Positions 7,004 to 14,794 of a DNA stretch of 17,562 nucleotides are shown here, one piece after another (position 1 is the first letter of the stretch; each line of letters begins with the position of its first letter). A program made the translations under genes and the position numbers. Source of the DNA: CAYMRB01 sp964392615 (lineage in GTDB: Bacteria > Planctomycetota > UBA8108). The notes under the pieces are model-generated. The model was not told the DNA's origin and searched no databases. It worked only from the letters and a program-made list of their open reading frames with translations. The DNA lies in the NCBI GenBank assembly GCA_964392615.1, contig CAYMRB010000195.1:1-17562 (forward strand). Reading direction: 5' to 3'.

Positions 7004-8822
7004 CCGCGCGCTCGACGCGTCCACGATCGCCGCGATGGAGCCCGGCCGCTCGATTCCCGATGTCGAGCCCTGGGCGTGGTGGGACTTCTCCACGACGGGC
7101 ACGTACGACCGAGCGCGTCGCTTCAACGCGGTGCGCCTCTCCGGCGATGCGCGGATCGAGGCGGGCTGTCTCGTCCTGTCCGGCGATGAGGCCGGCATGC
7201 TCGCCTCGCAGCACGACAGCGACGGCTCCCCCACCGCGAACACGCCGCAACGCTGGACGCGGGATGACCCGGTCCCCGCCGCCGCGTTGCAGTCCGCCCG
7301 TCTCCTGCGCGAGAAGCTGATGGCCGACAAGCGCCGGCCGCGATACCACTTCTGCATCCCGGAGGACAACGGACGCCCCGGCGACGCGAACGGCTGCTTC
7401 TTCGCCGGCGGTCGCTACCACCTGATGTACCTCTACAACCGTAGCGGTGTCGGGTTCTGCTGGGGACATATGTCGAGCAAGGATCTAGTCCACTGGCGAC
7501 ACCATCCCGATGCGATCGGCCCCGGCGACGGCGACGAAGGCTGCTTCAGCGGCGGCGCGTTCGTCGACGACGACGGTACGGCCTACCTGTCCTACTGGAT
7601 GCTGTGGGGCGCCAAGGGAATCGGTCTCGCGAAGAGTCTCGACCCCGACTACGAGCATTGGGAGAAGCTCGACGCCAACCCTGTCATCCGGTCGACCGAA
7701 TGGGGCATCACCGAGACGACCGATGCGAACGGTGCGAAGCTCGTTTACGGGTCGGCCGATCCGACGAACGTGTGGAAGAAGGGCGGCAAGTACTACATCC
7801 TCGCCGGCAACCTGCTCGTGCTGAACAATTACGGACGCAAGACCGGCGCGCCGGAGCACTTCAAGGGCGACCACCTCTACCTGCTCGAATCAGACGACCT
7901 CGCGAACTGGTCGTACAAGGGCGAGTTCTACGATCGACGCGACGAGTGGACCGACGCGAGCGAGGACAATATGTGTCCGAGCTTCCTGCCGCTACCGGCG
8001 AGCCCGGACGGCAGCCGACAGAGCGACAAGCACCTGCTGCTCTTCATCTCGCACAACAAGGGCTGTCAGTACTACATCGGCGACTACGACGAGGACGGCG
8101 ACCGATTCCACCCGACCGCGCACGGCCGCATGACGTGGGTCGACAACACGTACTTCGCGCCCGAGGCGCTGATCGACGACCGAGGGCGCCAGATCATGTG
8201 GGCCTGGCTGACGGACAATCCGGGCGGCGAGGGGCCGGCCGGCTGGTCGGGCGTCTACGGCCTGCCGCGATCACTGTGGCTCGGCCCCGACGGAACGCTG
8301 CGCATGCGACCGGTCGCCGAGCTCGCCACGCTGCGTACGAACGAGCGATCGTGGCGCGACCTCACGCTGAAGGACGGCGAGACGCACGAGGTCGGCGGAG
8401 TCTCCGGTGAGTCGTGCGAGGTCGAGATCATGATCGCCGGCACGGAGAACGCCACGTGGTCGCGCACGGCGACGCGCTGCGGCGTCAAGGTTCGCGCCAC
8501 CGAGGACGGAGCGGAGGAGACGCTGATCTACTACGATGCGGCCACCGAAGAGCTGTGCTTCGACGCTCGTCGCAGCGGCACCGACGGGCGCCGCCGGCTG
8601 GAGCGGGCGCCGCTGCGACTGGCCGACGGCGAGCCGCTGCGGCTGCGCGTCTTCGTCGACCGGACGGTCGTCGAGGTCTACGCGAACGATCGACAGGCGA
8701 TCTGCCGACGCGTGTATCCGAGCCGCGACGACGCGAATCGCGTCATCCTGTTCGCGGCCGGTGGCAAGGCGACGTTCCGGTCGGTCCGCGCGTGGGAGAT
8801 GGCGCCGTCGAACCCGTGGTGA
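6489..8822 (+). CDS. Secreted LamG/GH32-like glycoside hydrolase with variant catalytic motifs
   Basis: The protein has 777 residues from GTG at 6489. The N-terminus MRRLLVRTLSAHRFAAVLFV continues to ALARGVSADD and forms a signal peptide. A LamG/concanavalin-like domain spans about residues 100-185 and ends in the typical GRIRDARIYDRALDASTI. The GH32 five-bladed propeller (about 285-630) opens with RPRYHF and includes GHMSSKDLVHW, FSGGAFVDDDG and YFAPEALIDDRGR. A C-terminal beta-sandwich carries LRVFVDRTVVEVYAND. GH32 enzymes hydrolyse fructans and sucrose. Here the nucleophile motif WMNDPNG is replaced by GRPGDANG (D299), RDP by SADP (D424), and the acid/base EC motif reads EDNMCPSF (E492, M495), so the acid/base residue is displaced or missing. 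Specificity is therefore unknown. It lies downstream of the PQQ gene on the same strand and ends 15 bp from the converging lamin-tail gene. Confidence 0.88.
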   Translation: MRRLLVRTLSAHRFAAVLFVSALALARGVSADDAQLVDKTLVVWAAPATLDQRGGSALTVDANGPDRFDAIVLGELTPRVWMAGSNNFARTHEDQQDWPRETAPPDRFVQIAITYAEREVVIYRDGEVYAKYTMKSPPHAFGPEAAVLIGPRHLLGKKDRFVGRIRDARIYDRALDASTIAAMEPGRSIPDVEPWAWWDFSTTGTYDRARRFNAVRLSGDARIEAGCLVLSGDEAGMLASQHDSDGSPTANTPQRWTRDDPVPAAALQSARLLREKLMADKRRPRYHFCIPEDNGRPGDANGCFFAGGRYHLMYLYNRSGVGFCWGHMSSKDLVHWRHHPDAIGPGDGDEGCFSGGAFVDDDGTAYLSYWMLWGAKGIGLAKSLDPDYEHWEKLDANPVIRSTEWGITETTDANGAKLVYGSADPTNVWKKGGKYYILAGNLLVLNNYGRKTGAPEHFKGDHLYLLESDDLANWSYKGEFYDRRDEWTDASEDNMCPSFLPLPASPDGSRQSDKHLLLFISHNKGCQYYIGDYDEDGDRFHPTAHGRMTWVDNTYFAPEALIDDRGRQIMWAWLTDNPGGEGPAGWSGVYGLPRSLWLGPDGTLRMRPVAELATLRTNERSWRDLTLKDGETHEVGGVSGESCEVEIMIAGTENATWSRTATRCGVKVRATEDGAEETLIYYDAATEELCFDARRSGTDGRRRLERAPLRLADGEPLRLRVFVDRTVVEVYANDRQAICRRVYPSRDDANRVILFAAGGKATFRSVRAWEMAPSNPW

Positions 8823-8837
8823 GTCACCCGCGGCGGA

Positions 8838-10193
8838 TCACTCGCAGCTCGCGTCGACGCACTCCTCGAGATCGTCCGCGGTCGGATCCGCGCCACAGGT
8901 CGTCGGTCCGGGCGCCGGCGGTGCCGCCCTACCCAGGAACAGGTAGTTGAACGTGTAGACCCCGTCGGCGAGGCCGACGAGCTGGTCGTCGGTCGACTCG
9001 GCCGCCTCGGGCCCCCTCGGCGCGGGGCCGCCCCGGAACAGGAAGTTCAGAGTGAACACGCCATCCGCGAGGCCGATCATGCCGTCGGAGTCGGCGTCGC
9101 CGCGGCGGAACGTCTGGACGACGTTGCACGACGCGTCGGCCACGTTCGCCTCCTTCGGCGTGCCGCGTGCCGCGATCACCCAACAGCCCTGCGGGTCGCC
9201 GTCCGGCAGCCGCGACAGCGATTGATTCGGCAGGACGGCCAGGTCGGGGTTCCGTCCGAGGGGTTCGCCTCCCGGACCCACCATCGGCTCGCCGGTGACC
9301 GGGTCGGGACACGGGATGACCTCGAGGGTCACCTCGTCGATGCACGGGTCGTTCGGCGTGAAGCCCGGGAAGGTAGACGGCGAGGAGAAGTCGACGCCCG
9401 AGATCAACCCGAGCGCGTTCTCGACGCGGTCGAACAGGTAGATCTGGTCGCCGTCCGCGTCGATCGAGAAGCTCGTGTGCCACTCTCGCCGCTGCGGGAC
9501 GCTCTCGACGTTCGGGTCCGGGCACTCCCACCAGCACGGCGGATCGTCGCGCGTGGCATCGGGGCACTTGCCGCCGTCGTTGTCGAGCCAGACGATGACG
9601 CGCTCGCCGGGCGCCAGGATCGACTCCGGCGGGAACTGCCAGCCGCGAGGACGAAGCCCGCGATCCGACAGCCAACAGCCGGAGAGGTCGGCGGGCTCCG
9701 CGGCGGTATTGACGAGCTCGATGAAGTCCTCGTCGCTGCGACAGCAATCCGGATTGTCCAGCGAACAGAGATCGGCCGCGATGCACGGATCTTCCGAGAG
9801 ATCGACCAGGAGGTCCGATTGCGACGCAACGACCTCGTTGATCAGGACGCCCGCGACTTCGGCGCGCGGCTCGTAGCCGACCGCGTACGTCCACCGAGCG
9901 TCGCACGAGATGAAGCGGTCGCCCTGGAAGACGGTCTCGTTCCCGGCCGCGTCGACGCACGTGCGGACGTCCTCCGGATCGAGCTCGCAGCCGTGCTCGG
10001 CAGGGCCGAATTCTCGATCGCAAGGGCCGGTCGATTCCGGACACGGATTCGTGGGCCGCGTAGCGGTGAGCGGCTCGTCGCCATCCGTACCGCGATCCGT
10101 CGCCTCGAGCAGGAACTCGACGCGCGCTCCCGCTTCCTGCCCGGGAATCTCCCCGCGCCAGACCGTGTAGATGTCCGAGGGACGTGGCGGGTC
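8838..10193 (-). pseudogene. Lamin-tail/dockerin-like secreted protein, C-terminal part after in-frame TAA
   Basis: This stretch stays open for 451 codons in exactly the frame of the upstream part at 10194-11087, separated only by one TAA codon. It continues the domain in which that codon falls: YTVWRGEIPGQEAGARVEF precedes a typical EATD end. A second lamin-tail domain follows, beginning AGVLINEVVASQSD and containing EDFIELVNTAAEPADLSG and LAPGERVIVWLDNDGG. Next is a Cys-containing linker, then two dockerin-like repeats, GDADSDGMIGLADGVFTLN and LVGLADGVYTFNYLF, and a Cys-bearing tail ending at TGA 8838. It has no signal peptide of its own. The first in-frame ATG, at 9407, would give only 189 residues, so it is unlikely to be an independent gene. 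It may be the distal half of a broken gene, of a gene read through at the stop, or of an intact gene with a base error. Confidence 0.75.
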
Positions 10194-11087
10194 TTAATAC
10201 GCGCCGCTTCGCGGGCCGTCCTCGTCGTAGACGAGCTCGACGCCGACCTCCGATCCGAGCGAGCCGTCGGGAGCCGTGACGCGATAAACGACTCGTACGC
10301 TCGCGATGTTCTCGGGCGTCGGCACCCTGTTGTCGCGCACGCGCGCCACGATCTCGACGGACTCACCCGCCGCCGGTGTGAGCAGCGAGTTGCCGGCTCG
10401 CGACACGCGAGGCGCGATGTTGCCGCCGGGTCCGTTCCGTCCGCCACCGCAGAATCGGGGCGCCCCGCCGATGCAGATACCCGGCAGATTCGCGCAAGCG
10501 CCGAACGTCGCGCTCCCCGGCGGGAAGACGACCAGATGCTCGAGCGTCTCCTCGCGCGGCACGGGTGTCGGCCCCGCGCCGTCGGGGAAACGGCCGATCG
10601 CGACGTCGTCGCCCAGCGGCGGCGGCCAGACCTGGTCGGCGAGCGACCGCGACAGAGGGTCACCCTCGGTTTCCTCCGGCCCCCAGAGCGAGATCGGCTC
10701 GGTGCCGTCGTTGTCGATGGCGAACGATGCGTGAAGCTCGCAGGTCGCCGCGCCGATGGCCCCATCGCAGAAGATGACGATGCGACCGCCGGGAGGAATG
10801 CTGGCGCGGCCGACCGGGAAGATCCAGGCGCGGTCGGGGTCGAAGCCCTCCCGATCGCACAGCGCCCAGGACGTCGACGGATCGCCCGTCCCGAGCACGA
10901 CGATCTCATCGGACGGATTGTAGAGCTCGACCATGTCCTCCCAATCGCCTTCGATATCGAGTGGAAGGGTCGACTCGTTGTCCGCCAGGATCTCGTTGAT
11001 GACGATCTGCGCGCACACGGTCGATGCGCACAAGACACCGCAGAGAGCGACAGCCGAAAGGACTGCACGGCGCAGATTCGAGTTCAA
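10194..11087 (-). CDS. Lamin-tail domain secreted protein, N-terminal part ending at in-frame TAA
   Basis: A TTG at 11087 starts MNSNLRRAVLSAVALCGVLC, continuing to ASTVCAQ, a good signal peptide; AAGGG lies 9 nt upstream. A GTG at 11123 is an alternative that adds 12 residues but lacks a ribosome site. The mature part starts with a lamin-tail domain: IVINEILADNESTLP, EDMVELYNPSDE, IPPGGRIVIFCDG, ASFAIDNDGTEPISLW. A region typical of planctomycete extracellular proteins follows (RVVYRVTAPDGS, then LVYDEDGP). Translation stops after SGAY at TAA 10194-10196, giving 297 residues. The same frame then continues for 451 codons with matching domain content. Lamin-tail domains in bacteria are extracytoplasmic Ig-fold modules often found on adhesins and nucleases. 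The gene faces the GH32-like gene tail to tail and is divergent from the TIM-barrel gene. Confidence 0.78.
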   Translation of the reverse strand: MNSNLRRAVLSAVALCGVLCASTVCAQIVINEILADNESTLPLDIEGDWEDMVELYNPSDEIVVLGTGDPSTSWALCDREGFDPDRAWIFPVGRASIPPGGRIVIFCDGAIGAATCELHASFAIDNDGTEPISLWGPEETEGDPLSRSLADQVWPPPLGDDVAIGRFPDGAGPTPVPREETLEHLVVFPPGSATFGACANLPGICIGGAPRFCGGGRNGPGGNIAPRVSRAGNSLLTPAAGESVEIVARVRDNRVPTPENIASVRVVYRVTAPDGSLGSEVGVELVYDEDGPRSGAY

Positions 11088-11270
11088 CGGAAAGTGCCCT
11101 TGCTTCTCTGTGCAGCGTTTCACGACCGCACGATGACCTGTGGAGGTCGGCACACGGGCTGACCTCGGACCTCGAGACGCCTCGGATTCCTCGCTTCGAG
11201 TGTAGCGGGTCGTGCGGGCCGCGCCAAGGGCTCGACCCGGTGTCATGTCCGGCCATCGCGCGTACCATCG
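11088..11270. other. Intergenic region upstream of the lamin-tail gene
   Basis: This part of the divergent spacer shows no convincing reading frame, RNA gene or clear promoter. It includes a small inverted repeat GACCT-GTGG-AGGTC near 11133-11146 and leads into the palindromic repeat copies. The start of the lamin-tail gene could extend into it as far as 11123. Confidence 0.5.
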
Positions 11271-11415
11271 GGGCATGGGCTGGCCGGCGGGGCGGCCGCC
11301 GTGGCCTTCGAGAGCGGCTCGTACGGCAGCCCATGCCCGTGGAGTTGGAGCCGACCGCTCGCGGCCACTCGGCTGCCTGGCGAGGGCAAGTCTCGCGGCA
11401 GCTTCACTCCGCATG
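11271..11415 (+). repeat. Interspersed palindromic repeat, copy B
   Basis: This copy is related to copy A over its first half. GGGCATGGGCTG (11271-11282) pairs perfectly with CAGCCCATGCCC (11328-11339) across a 45-nt loop, against 44 nt in copy A. GGAGTTGGAGCCGACCG follows, as in A. It then differs by carrying an extra segment that forms its own hairpin (11372-11402), after which it ends with TTCACTCCGCATG, shared with copy C. Short frames that cross it are produced by the repeat and look non-coding. Confidence 0.72.
11372..11402 (+). other. Strong hairpin inside repeat copy B
   Basis: GCTGCC (11372-11377) pairs with GGCAGC (11397-11402), and GCGAG (11380-11384) pairs with CTCGC (11392-11396). 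There is a 2-nt bulge and a 7-nt loop. It is not followed by a T-run on either strand, so a classical terminator is not supported. Confidence 0.55.
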
Positions 11416-11442
11416 ACCTTGACCACGCCCGCCCCAGCCGGC

Positions 11443-11507
11443 GACGATGGCTCCCCATGCCTGGGGAGCTGGAGGCTGACCGTTTCGCGGCAGCTCCACT
11501 CCGCATG
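11443..11507 (+). repeat. Interspersed palindromic repeat, copy C (short form)
   Basis: This short copy lies 27 bp after copy B. It has a CCCCA-TGCC-TGGGG hairpin (11453-11466) in place of the long arm of A and B. Arms GGAGCTG (11465-11471) and CAGCTCC (11491-11497) follow, then ACTCCGCATG. Compared with copy A, the fifth pair of the arm is C-G instead of T-A, a compensatory change. It ends 11 nt before the ribosome site of the TIM-barrel gene. Confidence 0.7.
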
Positions 11508-11530
11508 CGAGGCCCCACGAGGAGACGAGC

Positions 11531-12553
11531 ATGAAACCTGCACCGTCCACGCCCCCACACCGCACCCGCCGCGACTTTCTGGCTCGTTCCGCCCTGGCGG
11601 CCACCGGCGTCGCCCTCGGCTCGACGGCGACGCCGGCGTCGGCGGCCGCCGCCAAGGACTTCCCTGTCCGCCCGCCCGCGAGCGGCAGCCAGCGACGCTG
11701 GCGCACGGCGTTCGGCCTCAACGGCTTCATGTCGTCCGAGCGCGAATTCGGCAACTCGTTCGCGATCTGGGAGGTGCTCGACTTCGCGCAGCGTGAGGGG
11801 TTCGAGGGCATCGAGCTCGTCGGGGGCTGGCCGAAGCCGTACCCGAGCTCCGACGACAAGGCCCGCATCGACGCCCTGCGCTCGTTCTACGCGCGCTACA
11901 ACGTCAAGCCGTTCTCGATCCAGACGAGCGCCGGCGGCGCGTTCCGCAAGGATCCGGAGGCTCGGACGCGGTGGCTGCAGGGGTTCACGGATCAGGTGCG
12001 GCTGGCCGCGCGGCTCGGCTGCGAATGCGTCGGCATCTGGCCGGGCGGCGGCCTCCGCGGCCAAACGCTCGAGGAGGCGCGCGATCGGCTGATCGAGACG
12101 TTGCGTGCGGCCGTGCCGGTCATCGTCGGCGAGGGCCTGATGGCGTCGGTCGAGATCGAGCCGCCGTTCGCCTTCCGAACGATCGAGGACCTGATCGCGA
12201 TCGTCGACGGCGTCGACCACCCGCAGGTCCGCGGCATGTACGACCCGAGCCACTTCGACCTGATGAACGGCGGCAAAGGAAAACCCGAGGAGCTGCTCGA
12301 GAAGCTCGGCGTCCACCGACTCGGCTACATCCACCTGACCGACACCGATGGCACGATCTTCGGCGGCACGTCGAAGCACCTGCCGTGCGGCGACGGTCAC
12401 GTCGACATGGACAAGTCGTTCGAGATCCTGTGGAAGGGCGGCTACGAGGGCTGGATCATGATCGACGCGTGGAAGATCGAGGATCCGTACGACGCGTGCC
12501 GCAAAGGGCGCGCGGCGATCGTCGGCGCGCAGCGAAGGCTGCGAGCGCGGTAG
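11531..12553 (+). CDS. Tat-exported sugar phosphate isomerase/epimerase-like TIM-barrel protein
   Basis: The protein has 340 residues from ATG at 11531, with GAGGAG 6 nt upstream. The N-terminus carries a twin-arginine signal: RTRRDFLARSALAATG (residues 11-26), with likely cleavage after the Ala-rich segment near residue 41. The rest is a xylose-isomerase-like TIM barrel (PF01261 type) with strands such as FEGIELVGG, CECVGIWPGG, MASVEIEPPFAF, GMYDPSHFD and YIHLTDTDG. Likely metal ligands are E208 or E210, D238, H241 and H268, plus D312 in GWIMIDAW, where many relatives have Glu. Relatives act on sugars or sugar acids (isomerase, epimerase or 3-keto-sugar chemistry); the reaction here cannot be specified. 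A Tat signal implies a folded, probably metal-bound periplasmic protein. It ends 2 bp from the converging HEAT-repeat gene. Two palindromic repeats lie in its 5' region. Confidence 0.92.
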   Translation: MKPAPSTPPHRTRRDFLARSALAATGVALGSTATPASAAAAKDFPVRPPASGSQRRWRTAFGLNGFMSSEREFGNSFAIWEVLDFAQREGFEGIELVGGWPKPYPSSDDKARIDALRSFYARYNVKPFSIQTSAGGAFRKDPEARTRWLQGFTDQVRLAARLGCECVGIWPGGGLRGQTLEEARDRLIETLRAAVPVIVGEGLMASVEIEPPFAFRTIEDLIAIVDGVDHPQVRGMYDPSHFDLMNGGKGKPEELLEKLGVHRLGYIHLTDTDGTIFGGTSKHLPCGDGHVDMDKSFEILWKGGYEGWIMIDAWKIEDPYDACRKGRAAIVGAQRRLRAR

Positions 12554-12555
12554 CG

Positions 12556-14751
12556 TCACGAGTCGGACGTTCGAGCGCGGAGAGCGTCGAGGGCGGCCTC
12601 GACGGCGGCGGTGAGAGCCTCCCGCGTCGGCCCCCACGACCGGTGCCACGGATCCCCCAGGATCTGCGGATCCCACGCGAAACGCGGGGGCAGCTGCAGG
12701 CCCCACGGCGAGAGCTCTCGCGCGAGGATCTCGAGGTCGGCTCGGGCTGCGGCCGCCTCCTCGGCGCTGCACGCTCCGAGGGCGCCGATCGTCTCGAACG
12801 CGCGGACCGCTTCGAGGAGTCGCTCGCGATCCTCGTCGAACCGGATCGTCTCCCGCAGCACGCGCAGCTCGTCGTCTGCGGCGACGCCAAAGACGGCGCG
12901 CGCACCGAACACGGCGATGCGCAGCGGGTTCTCGTGGTGCTTGGCGCCGCCGGCCGCTGCCCTGTCGAGAGCCCCGAGGACGCGCGCGTCGGCGATGCAC
13001 AGCCGGGAGAGTGCGTGCACCGCGGCGGCCCGGTGCGTCGGCGACTCGTCGATATCTTCGATCAGCCGTGCGAGCGCGTCGATCGCCGCCGGGCTCGCAA
13101 CCCGCGACGTTCGCCGCGCAGGCAACTCCAGAAGTGCGACGATCGCGCATCCGAGGCGCCCGTGACCGCGCGCCACCCGCTCGATCTGCTCGACCGCCGC
13201 GTCCGCGCCCTTTGTCGCACCCGCCTCGCCCAACTGCGCGAGGAGACGCCCGGTCGGTTTGCAGGGGCCGTCCGCGGCGATGAGCCCCGTGATCACGGCA
13301 TCCGGACTCTGCGTCGCGATGCGGCGCAGTGCTGCGGCGCTGGAATCGTCCAGCTGCTGGGCGAGGGCCGGAACCGCGGCGTCACCCAGCGCGCTCAGCG
13401 CGTCCACGGCGGCCTTGCGGACCACGTCGACGCGATCACGAGCTGCCGGCGCGCACACGGCAAGTACCTTCGCGGCGACCTCGTCGCTGCGGTCGCGGCG
13501 GGCGATCGCGCCCAGCACGTCGATCCAGTAGGCCCGGGCGACGGTCGGCTCGCGAGCCGCGAGGTCGAGTACGCGATCTCGCAACGCGGCCGATCGACAC
13601 GCGACCCGGGCGACATCGGCCGGAGCGACGAGGCCCTCCAGGGGCTCGGCGGCCTCTCCGGCCCAAACGCCGACCCCGCCCACCTCGTGGGAAGACGAGA
13701 CCTCCACGGAAACCGAGGCCTCCTCGCCGAGGGCGAAGACCGTGACCTCCCCGCACAGCTCGAGCAGCTCAGCCGCGAGCTCGTCGACCGCCACACCGAC
13801 ACGGTCGAGCAACACGAGCGCCGCCAGCCGCAGCGGCGGGTCGTCGCGGGCGAGCATCTCGAGGGTCGGCACGAGCGCGTGCGGCACGCGCTGCTCCGGC
13901 AGCCTGGCGAAGGACGCGACGACGGCGCGGTGCGTGAACGCTGACCGGCTCGCGATCCGCGCGACGCGCTCGCCGGCGGTGTCCGACGCGACGAGCGCGC
14001 CCGCCAACCGATGCCGCACGTGTCCGATCAGCCGCGTGTCCGCGACGGCAGCCTCGAGACGATCGAGGCTCGCGGCGCCGTCGATGCCGATCGCTTCGAG
14101 CGCCTCCGCAGCCGCGACTTGCACGCGCAGCTCGGAGTCCGGGAGCCGATCGAGGATGGCGGGCACGGCACTCTTTGCGTCGCGGCCGAGCCAGGTCAGG
14201 GCGCGCAGTGCGAGCTCGCGCACCAGACCTGAGTCGTCGTCGAGCGCGCCGACGATGGCGTCGACGACTCGCGCACGGCCCGGGGCGTGCCGGCCGAGCG
14301 CCGTCACCGCGAACATTCGCGCATCCTCTTGCGGATGCTGCAGCCCCTCGATAAAGACCGGCAACGCCCGCTCCCCGAAGCACCACAGGATGTCTCTGGC
14401 CATTTCGGGGCGCCGGGCCCAGAGCTCGCGCACGGCCGGCAGCGCCGGCAGCCCGGTACGCACGAGCGCGCGAGACGCCCAATGAAGGCGCAGCCTCGCA
14501 CGGCTCCGCCGGCCGGACCACGGCTCCTCTCTCGCGACGATCTCGACGAAACGCGGCACAGCGGCTGTCGAGCGCATCGTGGACAGCTCGTACGCCGCCT
14601 GCTGCTGCCACTTCTCGGTCCAGTCGAGCTGCTCGAGCAGCTCCCGCTCGCGAAACCACCGCATCGCGGCCGGCACACCGAAGCAGACGGTCACGACCAT
14701 AGCCGTGACGGCCAGCAGGACGGTGACGCGAACGGCGAGACGATGCTTCAT
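12556..14751 (-). CDS. Membrane-anchored HEAT-repeat protein
   Basis: The protein has 731 residues from ATG at 14751. An N-terminal helix MKHRLAVRVTVLLAVTAMVV, continuing to TVCFGVPAAMRW, is a signal anchor, so the bulk is probably periplasmic. The rest is mostly alpha-helical HEAT/armadillo-like repeats, for example AVPAILDRLPDSELRVQVAA, then AEALEAIG; also GLVRELALRALTWLG and VVRKAAVDALSALGDAAVPA. These form protein-binding solenoids without catalysis. A beta-rich, Val/Glu/Ser/Gly-rich insert (about 333-374) interrupts the solenoid. The C-terminal region ends in helices with WDPQILGDPWHRSWGP. It starts 43 bp after the ATP-grasp gene on the same strand, so it is probably the last gene of that unit. 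No strong ribosome site is visible. Its partner is unknown. Confidence 0.87.
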   Translation of the reverse strand: MKHRLAVRVTVLLAVTAMVVTVCFGVPAAMRWFRERELLEQLDWTEKWQQQAAYELSTMRSTAAVPRFVEIVAREEPWSGRRSRARLRLHWASRALVRTGLPALPAVRELWARRPEMARDILWCFGERALPVFIEGLQHPQEDARMFAVTALGRHAPGRARVVDAIVGALDDDSGLVRELALRALTWLGRDAKSAVPAILDRLPDSELRVQVAAAEALEAIGIDGAASLDRLEAAVADTRLIGHVRHRLAGALVASDTAGERVARIASRSAFTHRAVVASFARLPEQRVPHALVPTLEMLARDDPPLRLAALVLLDRVGVAVDELAAELLELCGEVTVFALGEEASVSVEVSSSHEVGGVGVWAGEAAEPLEGLVAPADVARVACRSAALRDRVLDLAAREPTVARAYWIDVLGAIARRDRSDEVAAKVLAVCAPAARDRVDVVRKAAVDALSALGDAAVPALAQQLDDSSAAALRRIATQSPDAVITGLIAADGPCKPTGRLLAQLGEAGATKGADAAVEQIERVARGHGRLGCAIVALLELPARRTSRVASPAAIDALARLIEDIDESPTHRAAAVHALSRLCIADARVLGALDRAAAGGAKHHENPLRIAVFGARAVFGVAADDELRVLRETIRFDEDRERLLEAVRAFETIGALGACSAEEAAAARADLEILARELSPWGLQLPPRFAWDPQILGDPWHRSWGPTREALTAAVEAALDALRARTSDS

Positions 14752-14794
14752 GGCGGCGAGCTCGCGGAGGTCGTCGCGGCGATGGAGCGACGCC

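Noticed and set aside
8929..10044. Minus-strand open frame of about 370 codons inside the lamin-tail gene
   Set aside because: Arg-rich and out of frame with the lamin-tail and dockerin-like motifs, which lie in a single other frame.
9842..11068. Minus-strand open frame of about 400 codons bridging the in-frame TAA
   Set aside because: Ser/Arg-rich translation with no domain; it is a shadow of the true frame and does not explain the stop as a frameshift.
11372..11402. Hairpin in repeat copy B as a rho-independent terminator
   Set aside because: No T-run follows on either strand, and the hairpin is part of a repeat copy rather than placed at a gene end.
11243..13150. Long minus-strand open frame crossing repeat copies B and C
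   Set aside because: It joins antisense TIM-barrel sequence to repeat sequence; the repeat-derived part looks coding only because the repeat has no stops.
11971..13944. Long plus-strand open frame overlapping the TIM-barrel 3' end and running antisense to the HEAT gene
   Set aside because: Shadow composition; the overlapped genes both have strong family or repeat evidence.
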